Below are positions 43,009 to 51,566 of a DNA stretch of 64,000 bases, in pieces (the stretch's first letter is position 1; each line of letters begins with the position of its first letter). A program made the position numbers and the translations under genes. This DNA is from an uncultured Prevotellaceae bacterium (GTDB lineage: Bacteria; Bacteroidota; Bacteroidia; Bacteroidales; Bacteroidaceae), in assembly GCA_900319225.1 (NCBI GenBank), contig ONNV01000002.1, positions 157,508 to 221,507 of the forward strand, read 5' to 3'. Below the pieces are notes generated by a model, which was not told the origin of the DNA, ran no database searches, and saw only the letters and a program-made list of their open reading frames with translations.

Positions 43009-44211
43009 TTAGAGTCTGATGCCGAGTGAGGCGGTGGCGTACCAGTCAATCAGGTCCACGCGGTTGCGCTCATGACCGTAATTGTAGTGTTCGATGATGG
43101 CGTTGGCGCTCACAAAAAAGCGCTTCCAACAATATGCAACGCCCATTCTCAGGTCTATGTTGAAGGCCAGGGCAGTTCGTTGGCTTTCGGTCCGCATCTC
43201 CCACATGTCTATGTCCTGACGCCAGTCGGCAACTTCGCCGCCTATGACAATGGGCTTACGGGGCTTCCCGTTCTCCCATAGGCGGTTTTCGGGGTCCCAT
43301 TTACCGTAGTCGTCCACATCGGCCATACTGGTGTAATCATAGTTGCAGTCGTACTTTTTGCGTATGATATTGTCCATCAGGCTTATATTGGGCATAACCA
43401 TAGCGTTGATAATCCATCCTTTGGCGGGTACCCAGTTGTAACCGTATCCCACACCCAGGCTTATTTTACCCAGTGAGATGTAGCCTAAAGAGTCGGCCAT
43501 GGTAACCACGCCGCCGTTCAGAGGGCTGGTGTTGAGGTCAACCCCTGATCCGTATGCGGTAAGCCCCAGCAGCAGCGAACCGGCCGATTTGCGCTGTACA
43601 ACCACCTGATTGTACGCTGCGCCCTGCGAGTAACGCTCACCGTTAAACACGTAGTATGCGTTCAGATAGGCTGATATTATGTCGATGTGGGTGGTGAAAA
43701 CCGCATCCATTTCATCGGTCACGGTGGTATCGCCGTCGCTTTGGTCCATCCGGAAATGCAGATTGCTGGTCTGCATGCTCCTTAACCTTAAATTAAAGCC
43801 TATTTTGGCAGCGGTGGCGCTGATGGCTATGTTCAGGTCGGGCTTCTTGTTGGGCTTGTAGTAATAACCAAATCCCAATCCGCGATAGCCTATCCACACT
43901 CCTATGGACTTGTTCAGTTCGGAATCAAACTTAAGTGAAAGACGGGTATTTACATCGGTTCCTTCATACTTTATCGTGTTGCTGTTGACAAAGTCCACAA
44001 TGTTCTCATCCATCTTGCCGCGCAGGATTACGCGCCAGGGTTTTTCCGGGACGTCAATATAGTTGGGGTCATATTTCAGATGTGCCTTTGTGTCAAGCCT
44101 GTTTCCAAACGCTTTGATAAAGTTGGGTTTAATGCTGTCGGTCTGTGCCATGCTCCCCGTTGCGGACAGTATGCATAGGGTGATGGTTGCCAAAATCTTC
44201 AGTCCTTTCAT
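43009..44211 (-). CDS. DUF4421 family outer-membrane protein
   Basis: A 400-aa secreted protein with a signal peptide ending SMAQ (23) and the DUF4421 pattern: FGNRLDTKAHLKYDPNYIDVPEKPW, SLKFDSELNKSIGVWIGYRGLGFGYYY and many alternating strands ending in ASLGIRL, consistent with a small barrel. Function is unknown. It stands alone on the minus strand, divergent from pepT, with a near-consensus TATCTTGG box 28 bp upstream. Confidence 0.75.
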   Translation of the reverse strand: MKGLKILATITLCILSATGSMAQTDSIKPNFIKAFGNRLDTKAHLKYDPNYIDVPEKPWRVILRGKMDENIVDFVNSNTIKYEGTDVNTRLSLKFDSELNKSIGVWIGYRGLGFGYYYKPNKKPDLNIAISATAAKIGFNLRLRSMQTSNLHFRMDQSDGDTTVTDEMDAVFTTHIDIISAYLNAYYVFNGERYSQGAAYNQVVVQRKSAGSLLLGLTAYGSGVDLNTSPLNGGVVTMADSLGYISLGKISLGVGYGYNWVPAKGWIINAMVMPNISLMDNIIRKKYDCNYDYTSMADVDDYGKWDPENRLWENGKPRKPIVIGGEVADWRQDIDMWEMRTESQRTALAFNIDLRMGVAYCWKRFFVSANAIIEHYNYGHERNRVDLIDWYATASLGIRL

Positions 44212-44311
44212 TAATTTGCTGTCAATCAGTTCTGAGTGCCAAGATACAATGAAAAGGTGACAGTTTATGTATTTATAATCAAAATTTCTTACTTGAATGG
44301 ATCCTTTTTCC

Positions 44312-44319
44312 TATGTTTG
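44312..44319 (+). promoter_or_regulatory. -7 box of pepT
   Basis: TATGTTTG matches TAnnTTTG, 26 bp before the chosen start. TTAC at 44289-44292 is a poor -33 at the right 19-bp distance. Confidence 0.5.
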
Positions 44320-44344
44320 TAGGTAATATGATATGACTGAAATT

Positions 44345-45574
44345 ATGGATTTGATTAAGAGATTTCTAGGCTATACGGCTGTCGATACACAATCGGATGA
44401 GAATTCTGAGAGCGTTCCCAGCACTGAGAAACAGAAGAATCTGGCTCGTCTGCTCAAGGATGAACTTGAGGGCATGGGCCTGGAGGATGTGTTTATGGAT
44501 GATATGGGATATGTGTATGCCACTCTGCCCGCCAATACCGATAAGAAAGTACCCACGATAGGATTCATATCGCATATGGATACCAGCCCCTCCATGAGCG
44601 GCAAGGATGTCAAACCGCGTATAGTTGAGAACTATGACGGCGGGGATATAGTATTGAATAAGGAGCAGAATATCATCCTGTCACCAAGTTTGTTCCCTGA
44701 GCTGCTTGCCCATAAGGGTGAGGACCTGATCGTGACTGACGGTACGACCCTGCTTGGAGCCGATGACAAGGCGGGTATTGCAGAGATAATCACCGCTGTG
44801 GAGTACCTGCAGCAGCATCCTGAGATTAAGCACGGCAAGGTTCGCGTGGGCTTTAATCCCGATGAGGAGATAGGCATGGGTGCCGCCCATTTTGACGTAG
44901 CGCGTTTTGGTTGCGAGTTTGGCTATACCGTTGATGGCGGAGAGGTAGGCGAGATGGAGTATGAGAACTTTAATGCTGCCAAGGCTGTGTTCAAGATTCA
45001 GGGCCTTGAGGTGCATCCCGGATATGCTAAAGGCAAGATGGTCAATGCTTCACTGCTGGCTGCCGAGCTTATTGACATGTTCCCGGCCAGTGAGACTCCC
45101 GGTACCACTGAGGGTTATGAGGGTTTCTACCATATAGTAGGTCTGGCAGGTGAGGTTGACCACGCTACGGTTTCATATATCATCCGTGACCATGACCGCG
45201 ACAAGTTTGAGGCCCGTAAGGAGTTTGCCCGTTCTGTGGCTGATCAGATGAATGCCAAATATGGTTCCGGCACTGTTGTGGCAGAGGTCAGTGACCAGTA
45301 TTACAACATGAAGGAGCAGATTGATAAGGTTCCTTATGTGGTGGATATAGCTTGTGAGGCTATGAAGCTGGCTGGTGTTACTCCGGTCAAGGTTCCTATC
45401 CGTGGCGGTACAGACGGCGCTCAGCTCTCATTCAAGGGGCTGCCTTGTCCCAACCTTTTTGCGGGCGGCATGAATTTCCATGGACGGTTTGAGTGGGTTC
45501 CGGTTCAGAGCATGGAGCGGGCCATGATGACGGTAGTCCGCATCATCGAGCTTGTTGGAAAGCGGGCTTGGTAA
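44345..45574 (+). CDS. pepT: Peptidase T (tripeptidase)
   Basis: Cytoplasmic di-zinc aminopeptidase of the M20B family, 409 aa from this start, releasing the N-terminal residue of tripeptides. The metal and catalytic motifs are [35 protein letters not shown] and the terminal [13 protein letters not shown]. The frame also allows a start at 44333, but homologues begin near [11 protein letters not shown] perfect 34-bp inverted repeat follows the stop codon. Confidence 0.93.
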   Translation: MDLIKRFLGYTAVDTQSDENSESVPSTEKQKNLARLLKDELEGMGLEDVFMDDMGYVYATLPANTDKKVPTIGFISHMDTSPSMSGKDVKPRIVENYDGGDIVLNKEQNIILSPSLFPELLAHKGEDLIVTDGTTLLGADDKAGIAEIITAVEYLQQHPEIKHGKVRVGFNPDEEIGMGAAHFDVARFGCEFGYTVDGGEVGEMEYENFNAAKAVFKIQGLEVHPGYAKGKMVNASLLAAELIDMFPASETPGTTEGYEGFYHIVGLAGEVDHATVSYIIRDHDRDKFEARKEFARSVADQMNAKYGSGTVVAEVSDQYYNMKEQIDKVPYVVDIACEAMKLAGVTPVKVPIRGGTDGAQLSFKGLPCPNLFAGGMNFHGRFEWVPVQSMERAMMTVVRIIELVGKRAW

Positions 45575-45581
45575 ATCAAAA

Positions 45582-45681
45582 GGGGCGCAAAGGGGACGGT
45601 TCTATCTGTGCCCTTTTTTTATTTCCGGAATTAGTTGAGGTGTTTACAAGGGCACAGATAGAACCGTCCCCTTTGCGCCCC
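45582..45681. repeat. Perfect 34-bp inverted repeat after pepT
   Basis: Arms 45582-45615 and 45648-45681 are exact inverse copies (GGGGCGCAAAGGGGACGG then TTCTATCTGTGCCCTT) around 32 bp. The core is the same GGGGACGGTTCTATCTGTG seen in the outer arms at 9679-9942. Its size and perfection suggest a recently placed small palindromic element; it would also terminate pepT transcripts. Confidence 0.75.
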
Positions 45682-45688
45682 GCCATCC

Positions 45689-45963
45689 GGCGGGTTACTC
45701 GCGCCGTTGGCGCTCGGTCTTTTTTGACTTTTATGGCCCTTTGGGCCTAAAAAGTCGCTATCTGGAAACCTATCTGCGTATTAGACACAACCTTTTTTTA
45801 GTTTGGGGCGGCGACGCCCCAAACCCGCTTCATTTCATTTCATTCCATTCCGCTCTGCCGGCCTTCCAGGCCGGGTAAAAACATCCCCTGACGGGCTTCG
45901 CTGTCAGGGTATGTTTTTACTGGGTGCAACTGGAAACCGTGCTGGTTCCTGCAACTGGAAACC
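45689..45963 (+). repeat. Interspersed gene-end element, copy 2
   Basis: In order: GGCGGGTTACTCGC with a loop and GCTCGGT, TTTTTGACTTTTATGGCCC with the GGCCC/GGGCC hairpin, CTGGAAACCTATCTGCGTAT, GTTTGGGGCG/CGCCCCAAAC, CATTCCATTCCGCTCTGCCG, GGCC/GGCC, a private 17-bp hairpin (45876-45892 with 45903-45919, one mismatch), and two CTGGAAACC ends. The last one touches the hslR stop codon. Apart from the private hairpin, copy 3 is nearly identical. Confidence 0.82.
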
Positions 45964-46374
45964 TCATTCATCAAAATCAAATTCTTCCGGGAGGTCGAAG
46001 GGGGCGTCGGAGAGGAAGTCTTCCATGTCGCGGCGGTCCTTCTTGGTGGGGCGGCCCAGACCGGCGGCGCGTTTTACGAATCCGCCTATACGGTTCATCT
46101 CCAGCAGATCGTACTGGTCCTTGGGTGTGATGTTCTCCATCATATCGGGAACCAGCTTGGCTCCCACACGGTTCTCAATGGCCTGCAGAACCTTGAAAGA
46201 GTAGGTTACAGGCGGTTTCTTGACCTGCACCGTATCACCCTCCTTTACGGTCTTGGACGGTTTCACTTGGATGCCGTTGATTGATATGCGGCCCTTCTTG
46301 CATGCATCGGCAGCAATGGTGCGTGTCTTGAAGATACGCACGGACCAGAGCCACTTGTCAATCCTTGCCTCCAT
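45964..46374 (-). CDS. hslR: S4-domain RNA-binding protein, Hsp15-like
   Basis: A 136-aa protein with an N-terminal S4 domain (ARIDKWLWSVRIFKTRTIAA to VKEGDTVQVKKP, residues 3-55) and an acidic C-terminus. E. coli Hsp15 binds stalled 50S subunits carrying peptidyl-tRNA. It is encoded directly after pth (stop and start codons share one base), so both ribosome-rescue functions are coupled. The gene's stop codon abuts repeat copy 2. Confidence 0.88.
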   Translation of the reverse strand: MEARIDKWLWSVRIFKTRTIAADACKKGRISINGIQVKPSKTVKEGDTVQVKKPPVTYSFKVLQAIENRVGAKLVPDMMENITPKDQYDLLEMNRIGGFVKRAAGLGRPTKKDRRDMEDFLSDAPFDLPEEFDFDE

Positions 46375-46937
46375 TATTTGTTGTTGAATTTACACATTGT
46401 GTCATCGATGCCGGCCAGACAGAAATTCTTTACGGCATCAACGGCAATAGGAATACGCTCATCAAGGATTTTCTGCTCCTCATCATTGAACGGATCCAGC
46501 ACGAACTTAATCTGGGCGCCCATGGGGAAATCATTTCCGATGCCAAAACGCAGGCGTGCGAACTTCTCGGAGCAGAGCACCTGTATGATGTTACCCAGTC
46601 CGTTGTGACCTCCGTTGCTGCCCTGTTTCTTGAGGCGGATCTTGCCCAGGGGCAGTGCCAGGTCATCGGCCACAACGAGAAGGTTCTCGGGGTCGATGTT
46701 CTCCTTGTTCATCCAGTAGCGGACTGCGTTGCCACTCAGATTCATGAACGTAGTGGGCTTTAAGAGCACAAGCTCACGGTTCTTGATGCGCATGTTTGCA
46801 ACGAAACCGTATCGCTTATCCTCAAAAACGATATTGGATGCCTTTGCGAGGGCATCCAATACCATGAATCCTATGTTGTGGCGGGTATTCTGGTATTCGT
46901 CGCCCGGGTTACCCAACCCCACAATCAAATATTTCAT
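46374..46937 (-). CDS. pth: Peptidyl-tRNA hydrolase
   Basis: Cytoplasmic esterase of 187 aa that recycles peptidyl-tRNA. Catalytic residues Asn10 (GLGNPG), His20 (TRHNIGF), Asn66 (FMN) and Asp91/92 (VADDLALP) are in place, with the GSNGGHNGL loop. It sits between rplY (9 bp upstream) and hslR in a translation-quality operon. Confidence 0.95.
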   Translation of the reverse strand: MKYLIVGLGNPGDEYQNTRHNIGFMVLDALAKASNIVFEDKRYGFVANMRIKNRELVLLKPTTFMNLSGNAVRYWMNKENIDPENLLVVADDLALPLGKIRLKKQGSNGGHNGLGNIIQVLCSEKFARLRFGIGNDFPMGAQIKFVLDPFNDEEQKILDERIPIAVDAVKNFCLAGIDDTMCKFNNK

Positions 46938-46946
46938 TCCTTATAA

Positions 46947-47585
46947 TTACTCTGCGGCAGGAGCCTCAGCAGCGGGAGCCTCAGCGGCGGGTGCCTCCTC
47001 AGCAGAAGCGTTAGCGGCAGCAGAACGAGTTGACAGAACTGTGCAGATCACAGCCTCCTTGGGGCTTACAAACTCGATGCCCTCAACCTTGAGGTCACCA
47101 ACCTTGAATGACTTGCCGATACCCAGGGGAGTTACATCGATCTCAATCTTCTCAGGAATTGCAGTGTAGAGAGCCTTGGCCTTAACACGACGCATAACCT
47201 GATCGAGCTTACCACCAGCCTTTACACCGGCAGCCAGACCGTTCAGCTTAACGGGAACAGCCATTACGATGGGCTTCTCAGGAGTTATCTGATAGAAATC
47301 TATGTGCAGGATGTTGTCCTTTACGGGATGGAACTGGATCTCACGCATAACTGCCAGAACGGTTGTGCCGTCGATGGTCAGGTTAACTGAGAAAATATCG
47401 GGTGAATATACAAGCTTGCGAACCTCCTCAAATGTTACGCTGAAAGCCTTAGCTACGGGGAGACCCTTAGCGTCGCGCTCTACACCGTAGAGGTTGCAGG
47501 GGATAAGATTCTGACTGCGGAGTGCCTTGGCACCCTTCTTACCGAACTCGTTGCGGGCTGTGCCCTTTACGTCAATTGATTTCAT
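46947..47585 (-). CDS. rplY: Ribosomal protein bL25 (CTC form)
   Basis: 5S-rRNA-binding ribosomal protein of 212 aa. The N-terminal L25 domain (residues 1-92) is followed by the CTC beta-domain, and the C-terminus ends in a low-complexity repeat of AEAPA units, common in Bacteroidetes L25. Its own consensus promoter lies about 90 bp upstream, and pth and hslR follow as one operon. Confidence 0.95.
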   Translation of the reverse strand: MKSIDVKGTARNEFGKKGAKALRSQNLIPCNLYGVERDAKGLPVAKAFSVTFEEVRKLVYSPDIFSVNLTIDGTTVLAVMREIQFHPVKDNILHIDFYQITPEKPIVMAVPVKLNGLAAGVKAGGKLDQVMRRVKAKALYTAIPEKIEIDVTPLGIGKSFKVGDLKVEGIEFVSPKEAVICTVLSTRSAAANASAEEAPAAEAPAAEAPAAE

Positions 47586-47674
47586 TTTAAAACGTGTTAC
47601 TCTAAATTGTTAATATTCAATTCACCATCACACAAAACACCGCTTTTGGGGGCGGGCTTTACGTAAAAGCGCGG

Positions 47675-47705
47675 CAAAGGTAGGTGTTTTTTATTGAATA
47701 TCCAA
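47675..47705 (-). promoter_or_regulatory. Consensus promoter of rplY-pth-hslR
   Basis: On the minus strand TTGG (47702-47705), exactly 19 bp, then TACCTTTG (47675-47682). The leader is about 80 nt and includes a G+C-rich stretch (GCGCTTTTACGTAAAGC) able to fold. Confidence 0.75.
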
Positions 47706-47730
47706 TATTTTCGGTTGGGAAATACCATGC

Positions 47731-48040
47731 GGCGGGTTGCTCGCACCTTCGGTGCTCGGTTATTTTTGACTTTTATGGCCCTTTGGGCCTAAAAAGTCGT
47801 TAGCTGGAAACCTATCTGCGTATTAGAAACAACCTTTTTTTAGTTTGGGGCGGCGACGCCCCAAACCCGCTGCATTCCATTTCATTCCATTCCGCTCTGC
47901 CGGCCTTCCAGGCCGGGTAAAACTAAACCCCGACAACGCTTTGCTGTCGGGGCTTAGTTTTACTGGGTGCAGCTGGAAACCTTTTTACGACTAGGTTTAC
48001 CTAAATGGAAACCGTGTTGGTTTGTGCAGCTGGAAACCTT
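47731..48040 (+). repeat. Interspersed gene-end element, copy 3
   Basis: Same order of blocks as copy 2: the GGCGGGTTGCTCGC end hairpin, the GGCCC/GGGCC hairpin, GGAAACCTATCTGCGTATTA, GTTTGGGGCG/CGCCCCAAAC, CATTCCATTCCGCTCTGCCG, GGCC/GGCC and then a private 19-bp hairpin (47917-47935 with 47945-47963, one mismatch) unlike those of copies 1 and 2. Two CTGGAAACC ends (near 47973 and 48030) follow. The DUF3276 stop codon is about 18 bp beyond. It lies upstream of the rplY promoter. Confidence 0.82.
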
Positions 48041-48057
48041 TTTATGATGGGGTTAAC

Positions 48058-48405
48058 CTAGAATTCGATTTTGAAATCCTCGTCGGGGGATTTGGGGTCT
48101 GATTCGGGGTTGGAGGGGTTTTCTTTTTCGGCCTCATGGATGAATTTGATGGTTTTGGTCAGGCCGTCTATGAAATTGCTGAAATCCTCACGGTAGAGGA
48201 AAATCTTGTGTTTTTCAAAACTTACCTGTGCATCATCACCTTCACCGCTCACGATCTTCTTACTCTCTGTGATGGACAGATACATCTCATCTTTGCGTGT
48301 CTTGCGCACATCCATGTAGTAGATGCGCTTGCCTGCCTTGATGGCGTGTGAGAAAATTACGTCTTTCTCAATCTCATCGGCTGCCTTCTTCTTATAATCC
48401 TCCAT
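48058..48405 (-). CDS. DUF3276 PUR-alpha-like nucleic-acid-binding protein
   Basis: A 115-aa protein with a PUR-type fold: IFSHAIKAGKRIYYMDVRKT, DEMYLSITESKKI and FEKHKIFLYREDFSNFIDGL, then an acidic Asn/Pro/Ser-rich tail ending DFKIEF. Bacterial PUR proteins of this kind bind single-stranded DNA or RNA; the cellular role is unknown. The open frame runs to 48462, but the Met at 48405 (MEDYKKKAADE) is the expected start. It is divergent from nusB. Confidence 0.82.
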   Translation of the reverse strand: MEDYKKKAADEIEKDVIFSHAIKAGKRIYYMDVRKTRKDEMYLSITESKKIVSGEGDDAQVSFEKHKIFLYREDFSNFIDGLTKTIKFIHEAEKENPSNPESDPKSPDEDFKIEF

Positions 48406-48504
48406 AAGCGCTCGTTGAATTGAAATTTGTACAAATATGGCAAATTGATTCCGTCCCACCAAGAAATAGCACGCCTAAAATGGAGTTTGTGCCGAAAAAA
48501 GTTG

Positions 48505-48512
48505 TACTTTTG
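48505..48512 (+). promoter_or_regulatory. -7 box of the nusB operon
   Basis: TACTTTTG matches TAnnTTTG, 27 bp before the nusB ATG. A TTTG lies only 15 bp upstream, which is too close for the usual -33. Confidence 0.5.
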
Positions 48513-48539
48513 CGGACCGGATTAACGGTTTGGATACAA

Positions 48540-49463
48540 ATGATCAACAGAGTTCTCATCAGACTGAAAGTAGTTCAGGTAATATACGCTTACTACCAGA
48601 ACGGCGGGCAGAAGACGGCAATGGCCGATCGTGAGCTCGCTCAGAGCATTGACAGTGCTTATTCCCTTTACAAGACCCTTCTGTTTATTCCAGTAGCATG
48701 GGCACGCCAGATCCGCAAGTCGGTGGCCCGCCAGCAGCGCATGAACGCTCCGCACATATCGCGTAAGGAGTTGCTTCTGGCCGATAACCGTTTCCTTGCA
48801 CAGCTGGAATCAAACGTAGAGTTGGATGCATATATCCAGAGCAATGACATGGAGTGGCTGTCCCAGTCAGACTGGCTGATGGATACCTGCTCACGCATCC
48901 TGGAATCGGACGCAATGGAGGAGTACCTGCAGTGCGAGAAGTTTGATTTTGAATCCGATAAGGAGCTGGTACGCAAGCTCTACAAGGAGTTCGTGGAGGA
49001 GAGTGAGGATCTTGACTCACTGCTTGAGGAGCAGAACATATACTGGAACGGTGACAAGGAGCTGATTGACTCATTCGTCGTAAAGACCATCAAGGGCTTT
49101 GAGGACGGTCAGGTGAGCGAGCAGCCGCTCAAGAGCGAGTTCAAGGATGAGGAGGACCGCCAGTATGCCATAGACCTGCTCCATTACGGACTGCTTATGG
49201 CCGATGAGCGCGAGAAGGTGGTTGCAGCCAACTGCCGCCGCTGGGATCCCAGCCGTCTGGCATTCCTGGATGTGATAATCATACAGGTGGCAATGGCCGA
49301 GATGCTCAATTTCCCGCGCATTCCGCTCAAGGTATCCATTAACGAGTACGTAGAGCTGGCCAAGCTGCTCAGCACACCCGCCAGCGGCAGTTTCGTGAAC
49401 GGTATGCTTGATACCATCGTCAAGGACCTGAAAGCCCAGGGACGTCTTACAAAGGAATTATAA
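48540..49463 (+). CDS. nusB: Transcription antitermination factor NusB (long form)
   Basis: RNA-binding antitermination factor of 307 aa, about twice the E. coli length, as is usual in Bacteroidetes. The NusB fold is split: MINRVLIRLKVVQVIYAYYQ at the start and the conserved core DPSRLAFLDVIIIQVAMAEML, IPLKVSINEYVELAKLLSTP and GMLDTIV at the end (about 235-300), with a long helical insert between. The frame is open back to 48420, but those codons lie above the promoter box. It heads nusB-yajC-ybbR-coaE-DUF5606. Confidence 0.9.
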   Translation: MINRVLIRLKVVQVIYAYYQNGGQKTAMADRELAQSIDSAYSLYKTLLFIPVAWARQIRKSVARQQRMNAPHISRKELLLADNRFLAQLESNVELDAYIQSNDMEWLSQSDWLMDTCSRILESDAMEEYLQCEKFDFESDKELVRKLYKEFVEESEDLDSLLEEQNIYWNGDKELIDSFVVKTIKGFEDGQVSEQPLKSEFKDEEDRQYAIDLLHYGLLMADEREKVVAANCRRWDPSRLAFLDVIIIQVAMAEMLNFPRIPLKVSINEYVELAKLLSTPASGSFVNGMLDTIVKDLKAQGRLTKEL

Positions 49464-49482
49464 ACTAAAAAATTATAGAATT

Positions 49483-49935
49483 ATGGCAAAGATGCTTTTA
49501 CTCAACCCCTTCCAGATGTCATATCAGGAGGTCAGCACACACACAGTGAATTTTGTACAGGATGTCAATCTTGATGCTCCCTCATCAGAGTCAGCTCAGG
49601 GAGCACAGGCTCAGGGCGGTCTGTTTGGCAATCCTTTCATCATTGTGATCATTATCATCTTCTTGATGATGCTGTTCATGCGTCCCCGTCAGGACAAGGA
49701 GGGTGAGAAGTTCCGTAACTCACTGCAGAAAGAGCAGGATGTAGTTACCAGCACCGGTATATTCGGTAAGGTTAAGGATATCGATGAGGTTTCAGTAACC
49801 ATCGAGGTTGCTCAGGGCATGCGCATCAAGGTTGACAAGCGTTATGTAAACCCTGTTCCCACTCCTCAGCCCGTTAAGCCCGAGAAGTCTTCACGTCGCA
49901 GCAAGAAGGATCCCAGCAAGGACGAGAAAGCATAA
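49483..49935 (+). CDS. yajC: Preprotein translocase subunit YajC
   Basis: Single-span partner of SecDF, 150 aa. A hydrophobic helix (about 50-66, PFIIVIIIIFLMMLFM) is followed by RPRQDKEGEKFRNSL, the VTSTGIFGKVKDIDE beta-domain and a Lys/Ser-rich tail. The N-terminal extension of about 45 residues is longer than in E. coli. It is 19 bp after nusB. Confidence 0.9.
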   Translation: MAKMLLLNPFQMSYQEVSTHTVNFVQDVNLDAPSSESAQGAQAQGGLFGNPFIIVIIIIFLMMLFMRPRQDKEGEKFRNSLQKEQDVVTSTGIFGKVKDIDEVSVTIEVAQGMRIKVDKRYVNPVPTPQPVKPEKSSRRSKKDPSKDEKA

Positions 49936-49947
49936 AACCCTATAAGC

Positions 49948-50949
49948 ATGCGGGACTCAGGTAACCCCAACTCCCGATTTGCAGACACGCTCAAAAGAAT
50001 CGGAATCTCCCTTCTGAGATTGTTCAGAGGGGATTTCCCGGTTTTTTTGTTGTTCCTGGCCATCACCTTCTTTTTCTGGTGGTCACAGACCATGAACCAG
50101 GATTATGATACTGCGTTCAGGATACCTGTAAAAGTGACTGGTATCCCGGATAACGTACGTGTGCTCAACAATCCGTCGGACCATATCACACTCTCGCTGA
50201 ACGGCAAGGGTACTGCGCTGCGTAAATCGGCACGCAGGGCCTCACACCATGTGGTGAACGTGAGCAACAGCCTGTTCAATATGAACCAGGGTCATGCTTC
50301 ACTCCCCACACAGTGGCTGCGTGACTCCATATCCGCAATCCTGCATTCATCGGTCTCAATCCGATCCATTGAGCCGGACTCGCTGGTTTACCACTATGCG
50401 CTGCAGAGCAACCGTATGATACCGGTAGTGTTTGACGGCACCATAGAGAGCCAGGACCAGTTCTATATGGAACGCATAGAGTTCATTCCGGACAGCATGA
50501 ATGCCCAGGTATTGCTCTCCGACACGTCATTCAAGGAGATTGCAGTTGATCTGGAGAGCATTACCGTACAGTCCGATACCACCGTAATCATGGCGCGGCT
50601 CAAGCCCTCTCCCCGGGTGATACTGGATGACGATAAGGTCCAGATGACCGTAATCTCACAGCAGTACACGGAGAAGAGCATCGAGGTCCCGGTAACGGGC
50701 GTGAATTTCCCTGATTCGGTGTCACTCAAGTCATTCCCCTCAAAAGCCGTCGTCACGGTGTGGGTCAAGATGTCAGAGTATGATAGGATCGGCTCACGTG
50801 ATTTTCAGGTGGTGGTTGACTACAACGACATAAAGGTAAGTGACGTATCCAAAGCTCCGCTGCGCATATTCTCACAACCGGCCAATGTCCGTAACGTGCG
50901 CCTGCAGACGCGTACGGTTGATTTCTTAATGGAAAGGCACATCTATTGA
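49948..50949 (+). CDS. YbbR-domain membrane protein
   Basis: A 333-aa protein with one N-terminal membrane helix (about 31-48, FPVFLLFLAITFFFWW) and a periplasmic region of repeated YbbR-like beta domains (IPVKVTGIPDNVRVLNNPSDHITLSLNG, VPVTGVNFPDSVSLKSFPS). In Firmicutes the YbbR protein CdaR modulates the diadenylate cyclase CdaA; that gene is not in this window, so the role here is open. The stop overlaps the coaE start by one base. Confidence 0.8.
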   Translation: MRDSGNPNSRFADTLKRIGISLLRLFRGDFPVFLLFLAITFFFWWSQTMNQDYDTAFRIPVKVTGIPDNVRVLNNPSDHITLSLNGKGTALRKSARRASHHVVNVSNSLFNMNQGHASLPTQWLRDSISAILHSSVSIRSIEPDSLVYHYALQSNRMIPVVFDGTIESQDQFYMERIEFIPDSMNAQVLLSDTSFKEIAVDLESITVQSDTTVIMARLKPSPRVILDDDKVQMTVISQQYTEKSIEVPVTGVNFPDSVSLKSFPSKAVVTVWVKMSEYDRIGSRDFQVVVDYNDIKVSDVSKAPLRIFSQPANVRNVRLQTRTVDFLMERHIY

Positions 50950-51551
50950 TGGTAACCATAGGAATTACAGGCGGGATAGGGTGCGGCAAGAGTTATGTGG
51001 CCGATAAGATGAAGCTGCGCGGCATACCCGTGTATGACTCGGACTACCGTGCCAAACTGCTTATGGCCACAAGCCCGGCCATCCAGGTGGAACTGACGCG
51101 TCTGGTAGGACCTACATTGTACTGCCCGTGCGGGTGCGGAGTACTGCAGAAAGAGGTGCTGGCACGGTTCATATTCGGGCACCCCGACAATATGGCCCGG
51201 GTGAACGCCGTGGTACATCCGCGTGTAAAGGATGATTTCCGCCAGTGGGCCGATACCCATAAGGACAAGGAGTTCTGCCTGCTTGAGTCAGCCATACTCT
51301 TTGAGTCAGGGTTTGACAGCGAGGTGGATTTCAGAGTCTGCGTGGACGCTCCGCTTGAACTGCGTGTGCAGCGCTGCATAAAACGTGACGATACCACCCG
51401 TGAGGCAGTGATGAGCCGCATTGAGAGCCAGATGGACCAGGCCGACAAGTGCCGAATGGCCGATTTTGTGATTGTGAATGATGACGTGCAGCCTCTGGAA
51501 CCCCAGATAAGCGCACTCCTGGATAAATGCAAAGAAACTTTTAACAAATAA
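50949..51551 (+). CDS. coaE: Dephospho-CoA kinase
   Basis: Last enzyme of coenzyme A synthesis, 200 aa. The P-loop GITGGIGCGKS is near residues 4-14, with the YDSDYRAK acceptor region and the lid helix DDTTREAVMSRIESQM. The ATG at 50949 overlaps the ybbR stop (TGATG), so the start is coupled to the upstream gene; a TTG at 50946 is unlikely. Confidence 0.92.
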   Translation: MVTIGITGGIGCGKSYVADKMKLRGIPVYDSDYRAKLLMATSPAIQVELTRLVGPTLYCPCGCGVLQKEVLARFIFGHPDNMARVNAVVHPRVKDDFRQWADTHKDKEFCLLESAILFESGFDSEVDFRVCVDAPLELRVQRCIKRDDTTREAVMSRIESQMDQADKCRMADFVIVNDDVQPLEPQISALLDKCKETFNK

Positions 51552-51566
51552 CATAGTAATAGTATT

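Noticed and set aside
45689-48040. Integron attC sites, because variable hairpins sit behind stop codons
   Set aside because: The neighbours are housekeeping genes in mixed orientation, there is no integrase or cassette array, and the conserved core of the element is far longer than the attC ends.
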